A stretch of DNA of 64,000 bases from an uncultured Lachnospiraceae bacterium (GTDB taxonomy: Bacteria > Bacillota > Clostridia > Lachnospirales > Lachnospiraceae): the NCBI GenBank assembly GCA_947172645.1, contig CAMWBY010000009.1:95485-159484 (forward strand), written 5' to 3'. Position numbers and translations under genes: made by a program. Of the stretch, positions 43,854 to 52,706 are shown in pieces (position 1 is the stretch's first letter; each line of letters begins with the position of its first letter). A model generated the notes under the pieces. That model made no database searches, was not told the DNA's origin, and saw only the letters and a list, made by a program, of their open reading frames with translations.

Positions 43854-46727
43854 ATGGAAAGTACCGAAATTATGATAATACTTGAAGAAGTGCTGCGAAG
43901 CAAGAGAAGCGCAGAGGGTGACTGGATTGATGAATACATAAACAAACCTTTTGGCGGCAGCAAAGATATATGGAGATACACAGTAGACGGAGATAAAGTT
44001 GTTGTAACAAACCTGACAGATCACGAATCAGTATGTGGTTCCTTCAAACAGTTTTTATGGGACAGGCTTCGCCTGGACTCAGTATGCAATATCTATAGAC
44101 AGCAATATGATAGATGGATGGAGCTTAACTATGGGATACCCTATGTCGAAACAGACATTGTGAGAGATTCTGATGACGGTTTGGAATCAAGCCATGAATT
44201 TATCCGCAACATTTGGAAGGTGAATCCTGGCGAAAAAGAAGGCGGTTTAAAACTGTTGATGGCGGAATATGGCATGGGAAAAAGCTCCTTTTGTCAGGGC
44301 GTGAGACTATTGGCAGCTAAGGAGATTAAAGAAGCTTTTTTGTACGATGATGCCTCGTTTCCGTTTGTCTTTGATTTGAACGAGTATCGAAACAGCGCAT
44401 TTGACGAATTTGTAAAAAACCGGCTCAGTGATCAGTATGGTGTTAACATAAAATTCAAGACATTTGAAAAACTGTGTCGGACCGGCATTTTCTCTGTTGT
44501 ATTAGACGCATGGGACCAGATGCATGATACGCCTGTGATGAGGCAGACGAGGCAGGATATATTACAATTCAGTGCTTTGTGGAAAAACAGAGGAAGAGTG
44601 CTGATAACCTGTCGCCGTTCCTTTTATCAGAAACAGCTTCATATGAAAAAAGACGAACTATTTGATACTAAGGATGTACAAGCCGCGAAGTTTTATACTC
44701 TGGCAGGTTTTAATGAAGGATCGGCAAGAGATTATTTTGCAAAGGCAAACGAAATTTGGGAAAAGGATGGCCGGCAACCGATAGACCAAGATTGGGTCAA
44801 TAGATGTTGGGAAATAAACAGTGAACTATTTGGCAGACCGCTGAACCTAAAGCTGTTGGTCAAACACTTTGACGCCATTACAGCAAAATATAAGTTGACA
44901 GATGAAAGAGTTGAGACTTACCAGTTTTTACAGATTATTTTGGCGAGATGGCAGACGGGAAATGACATCCGTTCTCTTTCATCCGGAAAAGACATATTAA
45001 AAGCTCTTGTTATGCTTACATTGGAATCCGGGCTTAACAGAAGCGTTTCGCTTGACAGCTTTAAGCGGATGATCAAAAAGGAGATAAAAAATGATGAGTA
45101 TTGGGAACGCATCAAAAGTGTTATCACCAAACTTGATTTTGTGTCAATAGGTGATGACGGACAAATAGAATTCCGCCTTGCAGCGTACCAGGAATTTCTA
45201 TGGGCGCATTATGTTCTGGCTGAGTTGGAAGAGAGAAGACTCTGTGGAAGCGATAAGCTGCTAAACCGATTTATGCTTCCGCAGGAGGTTCGTTCATGGA
45301 TTGCCAAGGAATTGTCACAAAAGGAGAGCAATTGTCTGAAAGCACAGCTGGAGCTGGTAAAATACAAAATGAAAGCAGAGGTAGGTTACAGTGGAAGTAA
45401 CGCCATTACGCTTTTGCGAGATCTGAACAACGTGGATTATTATAAAAAACAGCTTTTGAAGCTTGCAGAGGATTTAGCTTTCAGACCTTTTGAGGAGGCA
45501 GATCTCCGCGGATTAAATCTGACAGCGAGTAATTTTGAAGGTACTAGCTTCGTTGGAGCAGATCTGTCATATTCAAGGCTTGACAATGCAATATTTACTG
45601 CCACAAATCTTTCAGAGGTAACTTGGGAGGAATATGGTAAGTTACAGAAATGTGTATTTTTAAACGATTCCGTTGTTGTCGGTACAGAGTCGGGCAGTCT
45701 GTTGACCTTTAGCATTACTGATAATACAGCGGAGATGCAGAATTTGGCTGATGAAACCATTAGGGATGTTGCAACTGATTTGGCGGGTGTGTATACGGCC
45801 AGTCAGGATGGATGGATCAGTTATATCAAGAATGGTCAACTGAAACATGCTTATATAGTTGGCAGTGGTTTACAATCTATTGGAACAAGCGGTACGGAAG
45901 GTTCCGTTTATGTGGGTGCAAACCGTGATGGGCTTTATCGTTATAACTGGAATAGTGGGAGCTACCGTAAGATACATGTGACAGACAATGGAAAACCTGT
46001 TGAGAAATTTGATGTGGCAGATATACATTATTTTACACGTGAAATAAATGAGCAGGATAGCGAAAGCTTGGTTGCATATATTTCCGATAACAGCAAGAGT
46101 CTGGTATTGGTACAAATACAGGGGAAGGACAGGGGATTTGTTGAAGGAAAGTGCACGCTGAACAGAGATAATCTGAAATTTGGAGATATCTGTTTTGCAG
46201 ATGATTTTCTGGTATATTCGGTCGCGGGGAAAGGAGTTTATCATATACCGGTTGATGAGATGGACGGTAAAATAGAACAGGAGGACTTATTGCGTGATAG
46301 AAGATGCCTGTATGAGTGTGCAAGTCCAGTAGAACTTGCATGGGTGAAAGGGGAGCATATTTTGATGGTTATAGAAAAATCAACTGTTTTTTTGAAAACG
46401 GTTAATTGTATTTTGTTTAATGAGGAGAAAAAGCGCAAGGAGAGAGACATTGAATGGCTCTATGATAATAAAAACCATGCAGTGAGAGGAGCGGAAATAG
46501 AAGGTTTTTATGTGTCGAATGAAGGGAAATATATTGCATTATCCGGTGATAAATTGGCGGTCTTAGAACTTGTTGATAATGAATACTACCAGATGATAAG
46601 GGAGCCAATCGAGGCAAGAATAAGTTGTAACCATGCTGAATTCAAAGGATGTACGGGACTTACGGAGAATAGTCTTAAGTTTTTAGAAAAACGCGGGGCA
46701 ATTATAGAGAAATACGAGGAAAGATAG
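43854..46727 (+). CDS. NACHT NTPase with pentapeptide repeats and putative beta-propeller
   Basis: About 957 residues. An N-terminal domain (1-125) without recognised fold is followed by a NACHT-type STAND NTPase: Walker A EYGMGKSSFCQG near residue 140, Walker B SVVLDAWDQMHD near 216, sensor RVLITCRRSFY near 250, and a winged-helix/helical region to about 530. Then comes a short pentapeptide repeat block (ADLRGLNLTASNFEGTSFVGADLSYSRLDNAIF) and a C-terminal region of about 370 residues with repeating beta-strand patterns (GTESGSLLTFSI, YTASQDGWISYI, YVGANRDGLYRY) that looks like a propeller sensor. Bacterial NACHT proteins are NLR-like phage sensors. AGGAG is 8 bp before ATG 43854. Confidence 0.8.
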   Translation: MESTEIMIILEEVLRSKRSAEGDWIDEYINKPFGGSKDIWRYTVDGDKVVVTNLTDHESVCGSFKQFLWDRLRLDSVCNIYRQQYDRWMELNYGIPYVETDIVRDSDDGLESSHEFIRNIWKVNPGEKEGGLKLLMAEYGMGKSSFCQGVRLLAAKEIKEAFLYDDASFPFVFDLNEYRNSAFDEFVKNRLSDQYGVNIKFKTFEKLCRTGIFSVVLDAWDQMHDTPVMRQTRQDILQFSALWKNRGRVLITCRRSFYQKQLHMKKDELFDTKDVQAAKFYTLAGFNEGSARDYFAKANEIWEKDGRQPIDQDWVNRCWEINSELFGRPLNLKLLVKHFDAITAKYKLTDERVETYQFLQIILARWQTGNDIRSLSSGKDILKALVMLTLESGLNRSVSLDSFKRMIKKEIKNDEYWERIKSVITKLDFVSIGDDGQIEFRLAAYQEFLWAHYVLAELEERRLCGSDKLLNRFMLPQEVRSWIAKELSQKESNCLKAQLELVKYKMKAEVGYSGSNAITLLRDLNNVDYYKKQLLKLAEDLAFRPFEEADLRGLNLTASNFEGTSFVGADLSYSRLDNAIFTATNLSEVTWEEYGKLQKCVFLNDSVVVGTESGSLLTFSITDNTAEMQNLADETIRDVATDLAGVYTASQDGWISYIKNGQLKHAYIVGSGLQSIGTSGTEGSVYVGANRDGLYRYNWNSGSYRKIHVTDNGKPVEKFDVADIHYFTREINEQDSESLVAYISDNSKSLVLVQIQGKDRGFVEGKCTLNRDNLKFGDICFADDFLVYSVAGKGVYHIPVDEMDGKIEQEDLLRDRRCLYECASPVELAWVKGEHILMVIEKSTVFLKTVNCILFNEEKKRKERDIEWLYDNKNHAVRGAEIEGFYVSNEGKYIALSGDKLAVLELVDNEYYQMIREPIEARISCNHAEFKGCTGLTENSLKFLEKRGAIIEKYEER

Positions 46728-46756
46728 ATAATAAGTGCAGAAAGGAAAGCGGTAAT

Positions 46757-47755
46757 ATGAGCAAAGAAAATTTTATTTACTGGAAAGAACTCGTTGGGCT
46801 TGAAGATACTGATTTTCCACAGTTGATACCGCTGGATAAAGATAATATACATAAAGCAAGCATTGTATCCACACGCTTGATGCCAATAAGAAACGGCATT
46901 TCTACAAATAATCTTGTATCTGTACAGGTCCAGCCAGGATGGGGTGCAACTACGCTGTTTCGAAAAATTGTAAGTGATTTAAAGAAGGATAGTATAAAAC
47001 TTCTTATTAATTTTGATTTTGAAAAAGACGAGTTGGACGGTTCGCTCACTGAGCAGGAATTTGAGTTTAGAACAAAGTGGAAGATGGCAAGTGGTATTGC
47101 AGAAATTATGCGTGAAGTGCCATTGCAGCAGATTTATATGTATGAAGTATTTGATTTTGAGGATACGGGGAGTACACCGTGGGTAGGGTATTTGCGAAGA
47201 AAAAGAAAGAGGTTGAATGAATGTCAAGACAATGCGAAGGATTTTTATGAGGAGTTCCCTTTTTTCAACAAATTCTCCATTGTGGATTGTGTAAATTATT
47301 TTTTGACCAATTTTCAAATACAGAGTGTTTTTATGTATCTTTTCCCGCGAAAGATCGATGAGGATTATTTGCTGGAATTGGTGAGCATGATCAAAAACAA
47401 ATATGATGGCATGAATATTGCACCGGCTGCTATGCGTGAGGTCTATATTTCCACGCCGAAAATATTTAAGTTGATAAAAAATGTTTATACACGTCCGTTT
47501 TATGAAATATCTTATAAACGGTACAGTGCGGCTGAAATGTACAGTATGCTTGTGTCTGCTTATAAAAACGATGATGTTATGTTTACTTCTGTCAATGATG
47601 TTTTTGATGAGGAATTTATTACCAAGGCATACAACGAAAAATTATCTATGAATAAGATTATGGAGAAGGTAACAACAATTATTGAAGACAACCTTGAGGG
47701 AGATACGGCAAATATTCCATATAAGCTTTCCATTTCAGGAAAAAGCGAGGTGTAG
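46757..47755 (+). CDS. P-loop-like protein lacking the Walker lysine
   Basis: A 332-residue protein I do not recognise. VQVQPGWGATTLFRKIVSDL at about 56-75 has the strand-loop-helix pattern of a P-loop, but the lysine of GKT is replaced (G61-W-G63-A-T65-T66), and no clear Walker B is seen. The C-terminal half is helical (EMYSMLVSAYKNDDV...NEKLSMNKIMEKVTTI). It lies 5 bp before a complete AAA+ ATPase gene, so it may be the inactive partner of a hetero-oligomeric NTPase, as seen with paired AAA proteins. A purine-rich GAAAGGAAAG precedes the start. Confidence 0.6.
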   Translation: MSKENFIYWKELVGLEDTDFPQLIPLDKDNIHKASIVSTRLMPIRNGISTNNLVSVQVQPGWGATTLFRKIVSDLKKDSIKLLINFDFEKDELDGSLTEQEFEFRTKWKMASGIAEIMREVPLQQIYMYEVFDFEDTGSTPWVGYLRRKRKRLNECQDNAKDFYEEFPFFNKFSIVDCVNYFLTNFQIQSVFMYLFPRKIDEDYLLELVSMIKNKYDGMNIAPAAMREVYISTPKIFKLIKNVYTRPFYEISYKRYSAAEMYSMLVSAYKNDDVMFTSVNDVFDEEFITKAYNEKLSMNKIMEKVTTIIEDNLEGDTANIPYKLSISGKSEV

Positions 47756-47759
47756 AATT

Positions 47760-48812
47760 ATGATAACAAATAAAGATTTAAGGCGCTGCAGCCAACAGGT
47801 GTTTACATATTCGGCCCAATATCAGGCACCGTTTTATGGCAGGGAGAAGAGTATTATAGAGATGCAGAAGAAAACAGCTGCATTGCAACCCGGAGAAGTA
47901 CTGATAATTTCTCAGCCGCTGGGAACCGGGAAGACTTTTTTGGTGAATCACATGATTTCGGAGGAAAAAATAGGTGTTCCCAGAAACAGTAATTTTCTGA
48001 CGGCAAAGGGCATTGATGAAAACCCGGATTCCATGAAACAATTTCCTGGCGATATTCTAATTGTGGACGAAGTCGATATTAAAACTGCCTACAAAAAACT
48101 GACTGGTGGAATGAATAATTTGCAGAAGTATTTGGATGGTTCTGAAAAGAAAGCGATTGTTATAGGTGATTTTTCGCTTAAAGATCCTAAGTTAAATAGT
48201 TGTCTTCAAAATCAGCAAATATTAACTGGTTTTGAAGAGTTAGACAGAGAGTTTTTGCGTGGGGTTCTCACGCAACGGTTTCAATATTTTATGTCAGAGT
48301 CTCTGGATGCTGATTTTTGCCTTGAAGATGTAATAGATCCTGAACTGATTTATTATCTTTCACCGGCATGGATGAAGATGGTAAACAGCTTTAGAGGGGT
48401 ATTTTCCTTGTTGCAGAGTGTTGTAAACAGCGACAAGTATGTTCGGTTTAACAATGAGAAAGCGTATTTAGAGATTTCAATGTTCAAAGAGTATTTGGCT
48501 GATGATGATGCCCTTGAGTTGGACGAGGAAGTACAATATGAGTTTTTAAAGATATTGAAAGATTATTTACGCTCAGAGTTTCCAAAAGGTACAGGTATAA
48601 CAAGAGGGTTTACTATAGACGAGCTTTATCAGCTTGCGCAAATGGGGGACCTTGATATAGAATATGATGATTTTGCAGATGATATTTTATATCCTCTGGC
48701 AGTTGCAGATCTATTGATTTCGACAGGCATCCCTACATATAATGATGGCCAGTTTATCCGCAGACCTGCGCCGTTTGTGCCGTCATTAAAATTGCTGTTG
48801 TTGGCTTATTGA
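47760..48812 (+). CDS. AAA+ ATPase
   Basis: About 350 residues with Walker A SQPLGTGKTFLVNH (K58) and Walker B DILIVDEVDI (D103, E104), sensor-1-like KAIVIGDFSL, and a C-terminal winged-helix-like region. The start ATG 47760 follows GCGAGGTG and lies 5 bp after the preceding stop; the open frame back to 47682 overlaps the preceding gene and is rejected. Together with the upstream lysine-less P-loop protein and the two downstream genes it may form a self-contained sub-module of the operon. Confidence 0.8.
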   Translation: MITNKDLRRCSQQVFTYSAQYQAPFYGREKSIIEMQKKTAALQPGEVLIISQPLGTGKTFLVNHMISEEKIGVPRNSNFLTAKGIDENPDSMKQFPGDILIVDEVDIKTAYKKLTGGMNNLQKYLDGSEKKAIVIGDFSLKDPKLNSCLQNQQILTGFEELDREFLRGVLTQRFQYFMSESLDADFCLEDVIDPELIYYLSPAWMKMVNSFRGVFSLLQSVVNSDKYVRFNNEKAYLEISMFKEYLADDDALELDEEVQYEFLKILKDYLRSEFPKGTGITRGFTIDELYQLAQMGDLDIEYDDFADDILYPLAVADLLISTGIPTYNDGQFIRRPAPFVPSLKLLLLAY

Positions 48813-48828
48813 TTTTGGAGGGAATACT

Positions 48829-50391
48829 GTGAATGAAGATGTGATCTTGCTTTCTCTTCTGCTCAATGCAGACAATGCAGCTGATATAGAGACTCAGTAC
48901 AAGCTTATAACTGGTATGATAGCTTTGATCAGTAGGGGAGCAGAAGTGGATATGGATGAATTTGAACTGCTTGTCGAGGACACTGTGGGTAATAGAGCTG
49001 TATCCGTTCGTAAAGCCGAAAAATTACTGGAACAGACGAATACATTTACAATTATTAATGGAAAATGGCGATACAATGTCAATTTTTTATTTGATAAACA
49101 GGTGTTGAGATGGGAGAAATTCATTAAATTATTTGCACAGGAAAGGCCAGAGGTTGAGTTTGGAATTTCATGTGAAAGCGAAGAAAAAAGTGCAATTTTG
49201 AGAGGAATAAACTGGACTGTTCGTATGAGTCTTGTGGCGATACAAAGCGGAATTATCAATGGACTTCCGGCTTTTTTTAGTTGTAATGATGATGGGGATT
49301 GGCTCATCGGCTTTCATGTAGCCGGCACGGCAACATTTGATGCATTGCTTTTGTTATGTCAATCAGTGGATTATTTACTTGATTGCGAAGGGGAAGCGGA
49401 AGAGATTGCACATTGTCTTTCTTTTCTGCTAAATAAAACGATTGCCTGCCAGTGTATTGCATCCGGTTGGGATAAGGGCGGATTTTTTCCGCTTGAGGAC
49501 CAGCCGGAGTCCGATCATCCGACAGTGGACGCAACGTGTCTGGCGGTTATGGCATTGTGTTCAATATATGAACGGCGAAATAAAATTGAGGGATTTTGCG
49601 GTAAGATTGAAAGTACTAATAAGGATATAGAACAGTCTGTGCTGGACGGATTGGATTTTTTGTTCCGTATGCAGTTCTCCGATGGCAGCTTTGGGATATA
49701 CAAATATGAGGATGGACGAGAAGGAGCTTCAAATGAGAACTGCACCAGAATGGTTCAATCAACCATGGGGGTATGCAAAGGCAGCGGTGTTTTTGACAGT
49801 ACCGAGAGATTTGATCTTTATCCTGCTTGTAGTAATGTCATTTCGGATACATATAGTTATCTTTGCTCTCACACAGCAGAGGCGGGAAGTTACCAGGTCT
49901 GGGCACCATATTTTGGCAATAGGGCACAGGATTATAACATCGCTGATGTCATAGTGAGTACTGCGAGAGTCTGCAGATCGTTTATACCGGTCTGGTGGCA
50001 GTGTGAGGATGAGCGGGAAAATATAGTCAAATATTGCCATGATTTTTTGTGCTATTGGCGTGAAAATGAGGAAAAGGTTGTTGACAAGGTTGGAAGATAT
50101 CGGTTTAATTCACCGGCAGAAAACGGCTTTTCTGCTGGCGAATATTTCTGGCCGAGCCGTCCTGACATGCTGGCAGCATTCACAGTGCTGCAGGCTTACA
50201 ATATCTTTGGTCTTGCATTGACAAAGAAGGAATGGGCACTTATAGAACGTACCGTTCATCGCACTCTTAATATACAACATCCACACGGGCATTGGGACAA
50301 CCCTTTGGCTGAAAAAACACCGTTTTGTGCCGTGACACTGGCGGCCATTGAATTGTTACAGGAATATCGAATAGCAAAGGGAGTGAACTGA
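48829..50391 (+). CDS. Alpha/alpha-toroid protein, terpene cyclase / prenyltransferase-repeat like
   Basis: A 520-residue protein from GTG 48829 (GGAGGG 6 bp upstream). From about residue 200 it shows repeats of the squalene-cyclase/prenyltransferase type: GWDKGGFFPLEDQPESDHPTVDATCLAVMAL, MQFSDGSFGIYKYEDGREG with a following S-T-x-M-G-V helix, and HGHWDNPLAEKTPFCAVTLAAIELL. Each is a G-x-F/W turn followed by a helix, as in QW motifs. No DxDD motif is obvious. The N-terminal 150 residues resemble a winged-helix region. The stop overlaps the radical SAM start by one base (TGATG), indicating tight coupling. A protein-binding or small-molecule role is possible. Confidence 0.65.
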   Translation: MNEDVILLSLLLNADNAADIETQYKLITGMIALISRGAEVDMDEFELLVEDTVGNRAVSVRKAEKLLEQTNTFTIINGKWRYNVNFLFDKQVLRWEKFIKLFAQERPEVEFGISCESEEKSAILRGINWTVRMSLVAIQSGIINGLPAFFSCNDDGDWLIGFHVAGTATFDALLLLCQSVDYLLDCEGEAEEIAHCLSFLLNKTIACQCIASGWDKGGFFPLEDQPESDHPTVDATCLAVMALCSIYERRNKIEGFCGKIESTNKDIEQSVLDGLDFLFRMQFSDGSFGIYKYEDGREGASNENCTRMVQSTMGVCKGSGVFDSTERFDLYPACSNVISDTYSYLCSHTAEAGSYQVWAPYFGNRAQDYNIADVIVSTARVCRSFIPVWWQCEDERENIVKYCHDFLCYWRENEEKVVDKVGRYRFNSPAENGFSAGEYFWPSRPDMLAAFTVLQAYNIFGLALTKKEWALIERTVHRTLNIQHPHGHWDNPLAEKTPFCAVTLAAIELLQEYRIAKGVN

Positions 50392-51500
50392 TGGACTATA
50401 CGGAATTGAAGGTTCGCCTGATGCAGCAGGGAGCCGTGGTTACACCTGCTGCACGTAGGACGATGTACCGCAGCCGTTTCGGCTTGATTACATTTTCCGA
50501 TTATGCGACTACAGGTGGTATAGTGGCAGTGTTGGATGAACGGGTATATGTGAATATACCGGTGAAGTTTCAAGGTACACTTTTTACAGTCGATCTATTT
50601 GAGGATAGGTTGGTCTTAAAATATGATACTAGAATCATAAAAACATCATTCCGAATAATACCTGTACCGAAATATGCATTGGATGTTGAGCGGTTAGATG
50701 ACGATACACCTGTGCGGGAATTGGTGATGACCCATGCGGATAGGGTACGTATCTCTCCAGTGCATGGATGCGGGTATCACTGCAGTTTTTGTACCAGCAA
50801 TGCGGCATATTATAAAGAAATCTCCTGTGAACAGCTTGATGAAGCCTTTAAGATTGCCCTGCATGATCCATATAACAAGCCGCGACATGTGCTGATCAGC
50901 GGCGGAACACCAAACGAGGAATCGGATAGTTACACATGGATAAATAATATCTATCGTTATTTTCCACAGAGCTATCCACAATTTGATTTTGATGTGATGC
51001 TGTCTCCAAGGGGGATGGTGCCGGAACAGACTTCTACAGAGGACTATGGTGAATTTCTGAGTTATTTGCATGATGAATGCGGCATAAAAACATTATCAGT
51101 TAATCTGGAATTGTATAACGACAGGCTCAGAGAACGATTTATTCCAAACAAAGCGGCAGTGGGCAAGGATAATTATTACAGGTTTATCGGCCAGGCAGTT
51201 GGGATTTTTGGTTTAAAAAGTGTTCGCTCCTCTTTGGTTGTTGGGTTGGAATCCGAAGAGGATACTTTGAATGGTGTGCGTATGCTTCTTGATTGTGGCT
51301 GCCTTCCGGTATTAAGTGCATTTGTGCCGGCGCCAGGTGCCGATATGGCGAACTATCCGGCGCCAAGTGTTGAATTATTACTGGAAATAGTAAGGAAAGC
51401 TGCTGATATGGCGAGAGAGGCAAGTTTACAATTGGGACCTCTTTGCAGACCTTGTACACATAACAGCATAACAGTTGAAGAAGGGGAAGTTGTAATATAA
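50391..51500 (+). CDS. Radical SAM enzyme
   Basis: A 369-residue protein with the 4Fe-4S motif C127-GYH-C131-SF-C134 (HGCGYHCSFCTSN), the GGTP-like ISGGTPNEES (SAM methionine carboxylate site) and the late-barrel strand SLVVGLESEEDTLNGV. The N-terminal 115 residues precede the barrel and are not recognised. It is the last gene of the operon, one base overlapped with the toroid gene, and is followed by a terminator-like hairpin. It does not carry the viperin signature that I know. Its substrate is unknown; a nucleotide, peptide or lipid modification are all open. Confidence 0.85.
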   Translation: MDYTELKVRLMQQGAVVTPAARRTMYRSRFGLITFSDYATTGGIVAVLDERVYVNIPVKFQGTLFTVDLFEDRLVLKYDTRIIKTSFRIIPVPKYALDVERLDDDTPVRELVMTHADRVRISPVHGCGYHCSFCTSNAAYYKEISCEQLDEAFKIALHDPYNKPRHVLISGGTPNEESDSYTWINNIYRYFPQSYPQFDFDVMLSPRGMVPEQTSTEDYGEFLSYLHDECGIKTLSVNLELYNDRLRERFIPNKAAVGKDNYYRFIGQAVGIFGLKSVRSSLVVGLESEEDTLNGVRMLLDCGCLPVLSAFVPAPGADMANYPAPSVELLLEIVRKAADMAREASLQLGPLCRPCTHNSITVEEGEVVI

Positions 51501-51501
51501 T

Positions 51502-51534
51502 GAAGAGTCGGAATAGTACTTCGAGAGACTCTTC
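51502..51534 (+). terminator. Terminator-like hairpin after the nine-gene operon
   Basis: GAAGAGTC and GACTCTTC form an 8-bp perfect stem with a 17-base loop; only a short TT follows, so it is a weak terminator. Confidence 0.5.
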
Positions 51535-51555
51535 TTAAGTAAAAAATGTTGAAGT

Positions 51556-51693
51556 AACTTGAGAATAATTTATCTCCAATTTAGCTTGAACTTAGCAATA
51601 ATGGGACATACTTCTTACGAAACTATATGGGTTTTAGCGATTTTTGATCCCCAAAATGCAAAAGCTTGTAACATTAACTTGACAAACGAAGGG
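51556..51693 (+). repeat. Island repeat R1 (degenerate copy)
   Basis: Starts AACTTGAGAATAATTTATC, contains TTACGAA..ATATGGGTTTTAGCGATTTTT and ends ATTAACTTGACAAACG. It aligns with R2-R4 along its length but with many changes. It sits directly after the nine-gene operon. The 600 bp from here to 52296 hold only a doubtful small ORF and AT-rich DNA. Confidence 0.65.
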
Positions 51694-51804
51694 TTAAAAC
51701 TGCGGAGTCGTGTAATAATGTTCACTTATTTCGTTGTATAAGTAATGAATGAAGCGTTTATTATATTTCTATTAGTTTTTTGTAAGTGAAGAGGATGCTT
51801 GTAT

Positions 51805-51903
51805 ATGGGGAATGAAAATGATACGATAAAACTAAAAGAGATGTGTGCAGATTCAGTATTTATTAAAAGTGGAATATACAGAAGAAAAAAGAATAAAGGC
51901 TAA
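51805..51903 (+). other. Doubtful 32-codon ORF / gene remnant
   Basis: ATG 51805 opens a short frame reading MGNENDTIKLKEMCADSVF and ending RRKKNKG, with only a weak GAAGAGGA site 14 bp upstream. It may be a remnant of a larger gene, since the following 150 bp is also codon-like but full of stops. Nothing is recognisable. The stretch 51904-52295 shows no gene. Confidence 0.25.
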
Positions 51904-52295
51904 TTGCTGATGAAGAAATGTGAAAAGATTACGATAAATGGGAAACAAGATATAGTTGGCAAGATGTGTTAATAAATTAAGATATAAATGACACAATATA
52001 TGAATTGTTGGCAAATGTATTGGAATTACGGTTAAAAGCAATAAAATAATGGTATATTTAACGTGAAGTATGATATTGATTCAAAGATTTGCTTATTTAA
52101 AAAGTAATTATGGGCTCTAACTGTAAGGCAAAGAGAACAATATTTATTAGATTTTTGTTTAAATGGAAATAAGATTCAGCTGCAAAGGGCAAAGCTTTCT
52201 TATTTATAATTGATTATTGTATCCCAGAAGCATGATAGATGGCTGATGAGATGATTTTGATTTTATAAGGTAGCGTGAGAAGGGAGCAAACATGA

Positions 52296-52706
52296 ATGAC
52301 TGTCATGGCATACAATGACTGGCTGAGAAATTTATTAAAGAATGTGGAGTGTGTGTTGGCATTTGATACAGCCGCCGATTTTCTAGGGCTGACGAATGGA
52401 GGATACCGACCAGTGGCACAGATTTTTGTTGATAAAAGACAGAATATTGAAGGAACTGAGCAGATTTTAGTACCGTCATTGGGAGATCTTGAGTGTGAAC
52501 AACGAAATGGACTTATATGTACTACGGTGAATAGAACTATTATTGATCTTTTGGAACAAAATGGTGATGAGCAGATTATTACAGAGAGTTTGGCAAATTA
52601 TTATGAGGAACATGATGGGAGTTTTGCTGGACTTAAGATACCAAACCATTTGCAGCAAAGATTTGAAAAGTATAGTACATGGGCATTGGAATATTATGAA
52701 GAGTAG
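52296..52706 (+). CDS. AbiEi-like antitoxin, short form without N-terminal HTH
   Basis: A 136-residue protein next to an AbiEii-type nucleotidyltransferase gene. The part LGLTNGGYRPVAQIFVDKRQNIEG ... EQRNGLICTTVNRTIIDLLEQN has the pattern of the AbiEi C-terminal domain (the TxxRTIxDLL helix). The winged-helix N-terminal domain that normally lets AbiEi repress its promoter is missing, so it may neutralise the toxin without DNA binding. AGGGAG lies 9 bp before ATG 52296. The stop is directly followed by the toxin GTG. Confidence 0.65.
   Translation: MTVMAYNDWLRNLLKNVECVLAFDTAADFLGLTNGGYRPVAQIFVDKRQNIEGTEQILVPSLGDLECEQRNGLICTTVNRTIIDLLEQNGDEQIITESLANYYEEHDGSFAGLKIPNHLQQRFEKYSTWALEYYEE

Noticed and set aside
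51559..51741. 60-codon ORF across repeat R1
   Set aside because: It lies in the non-coding repeat; other copies of the repeat have no matching open frame.
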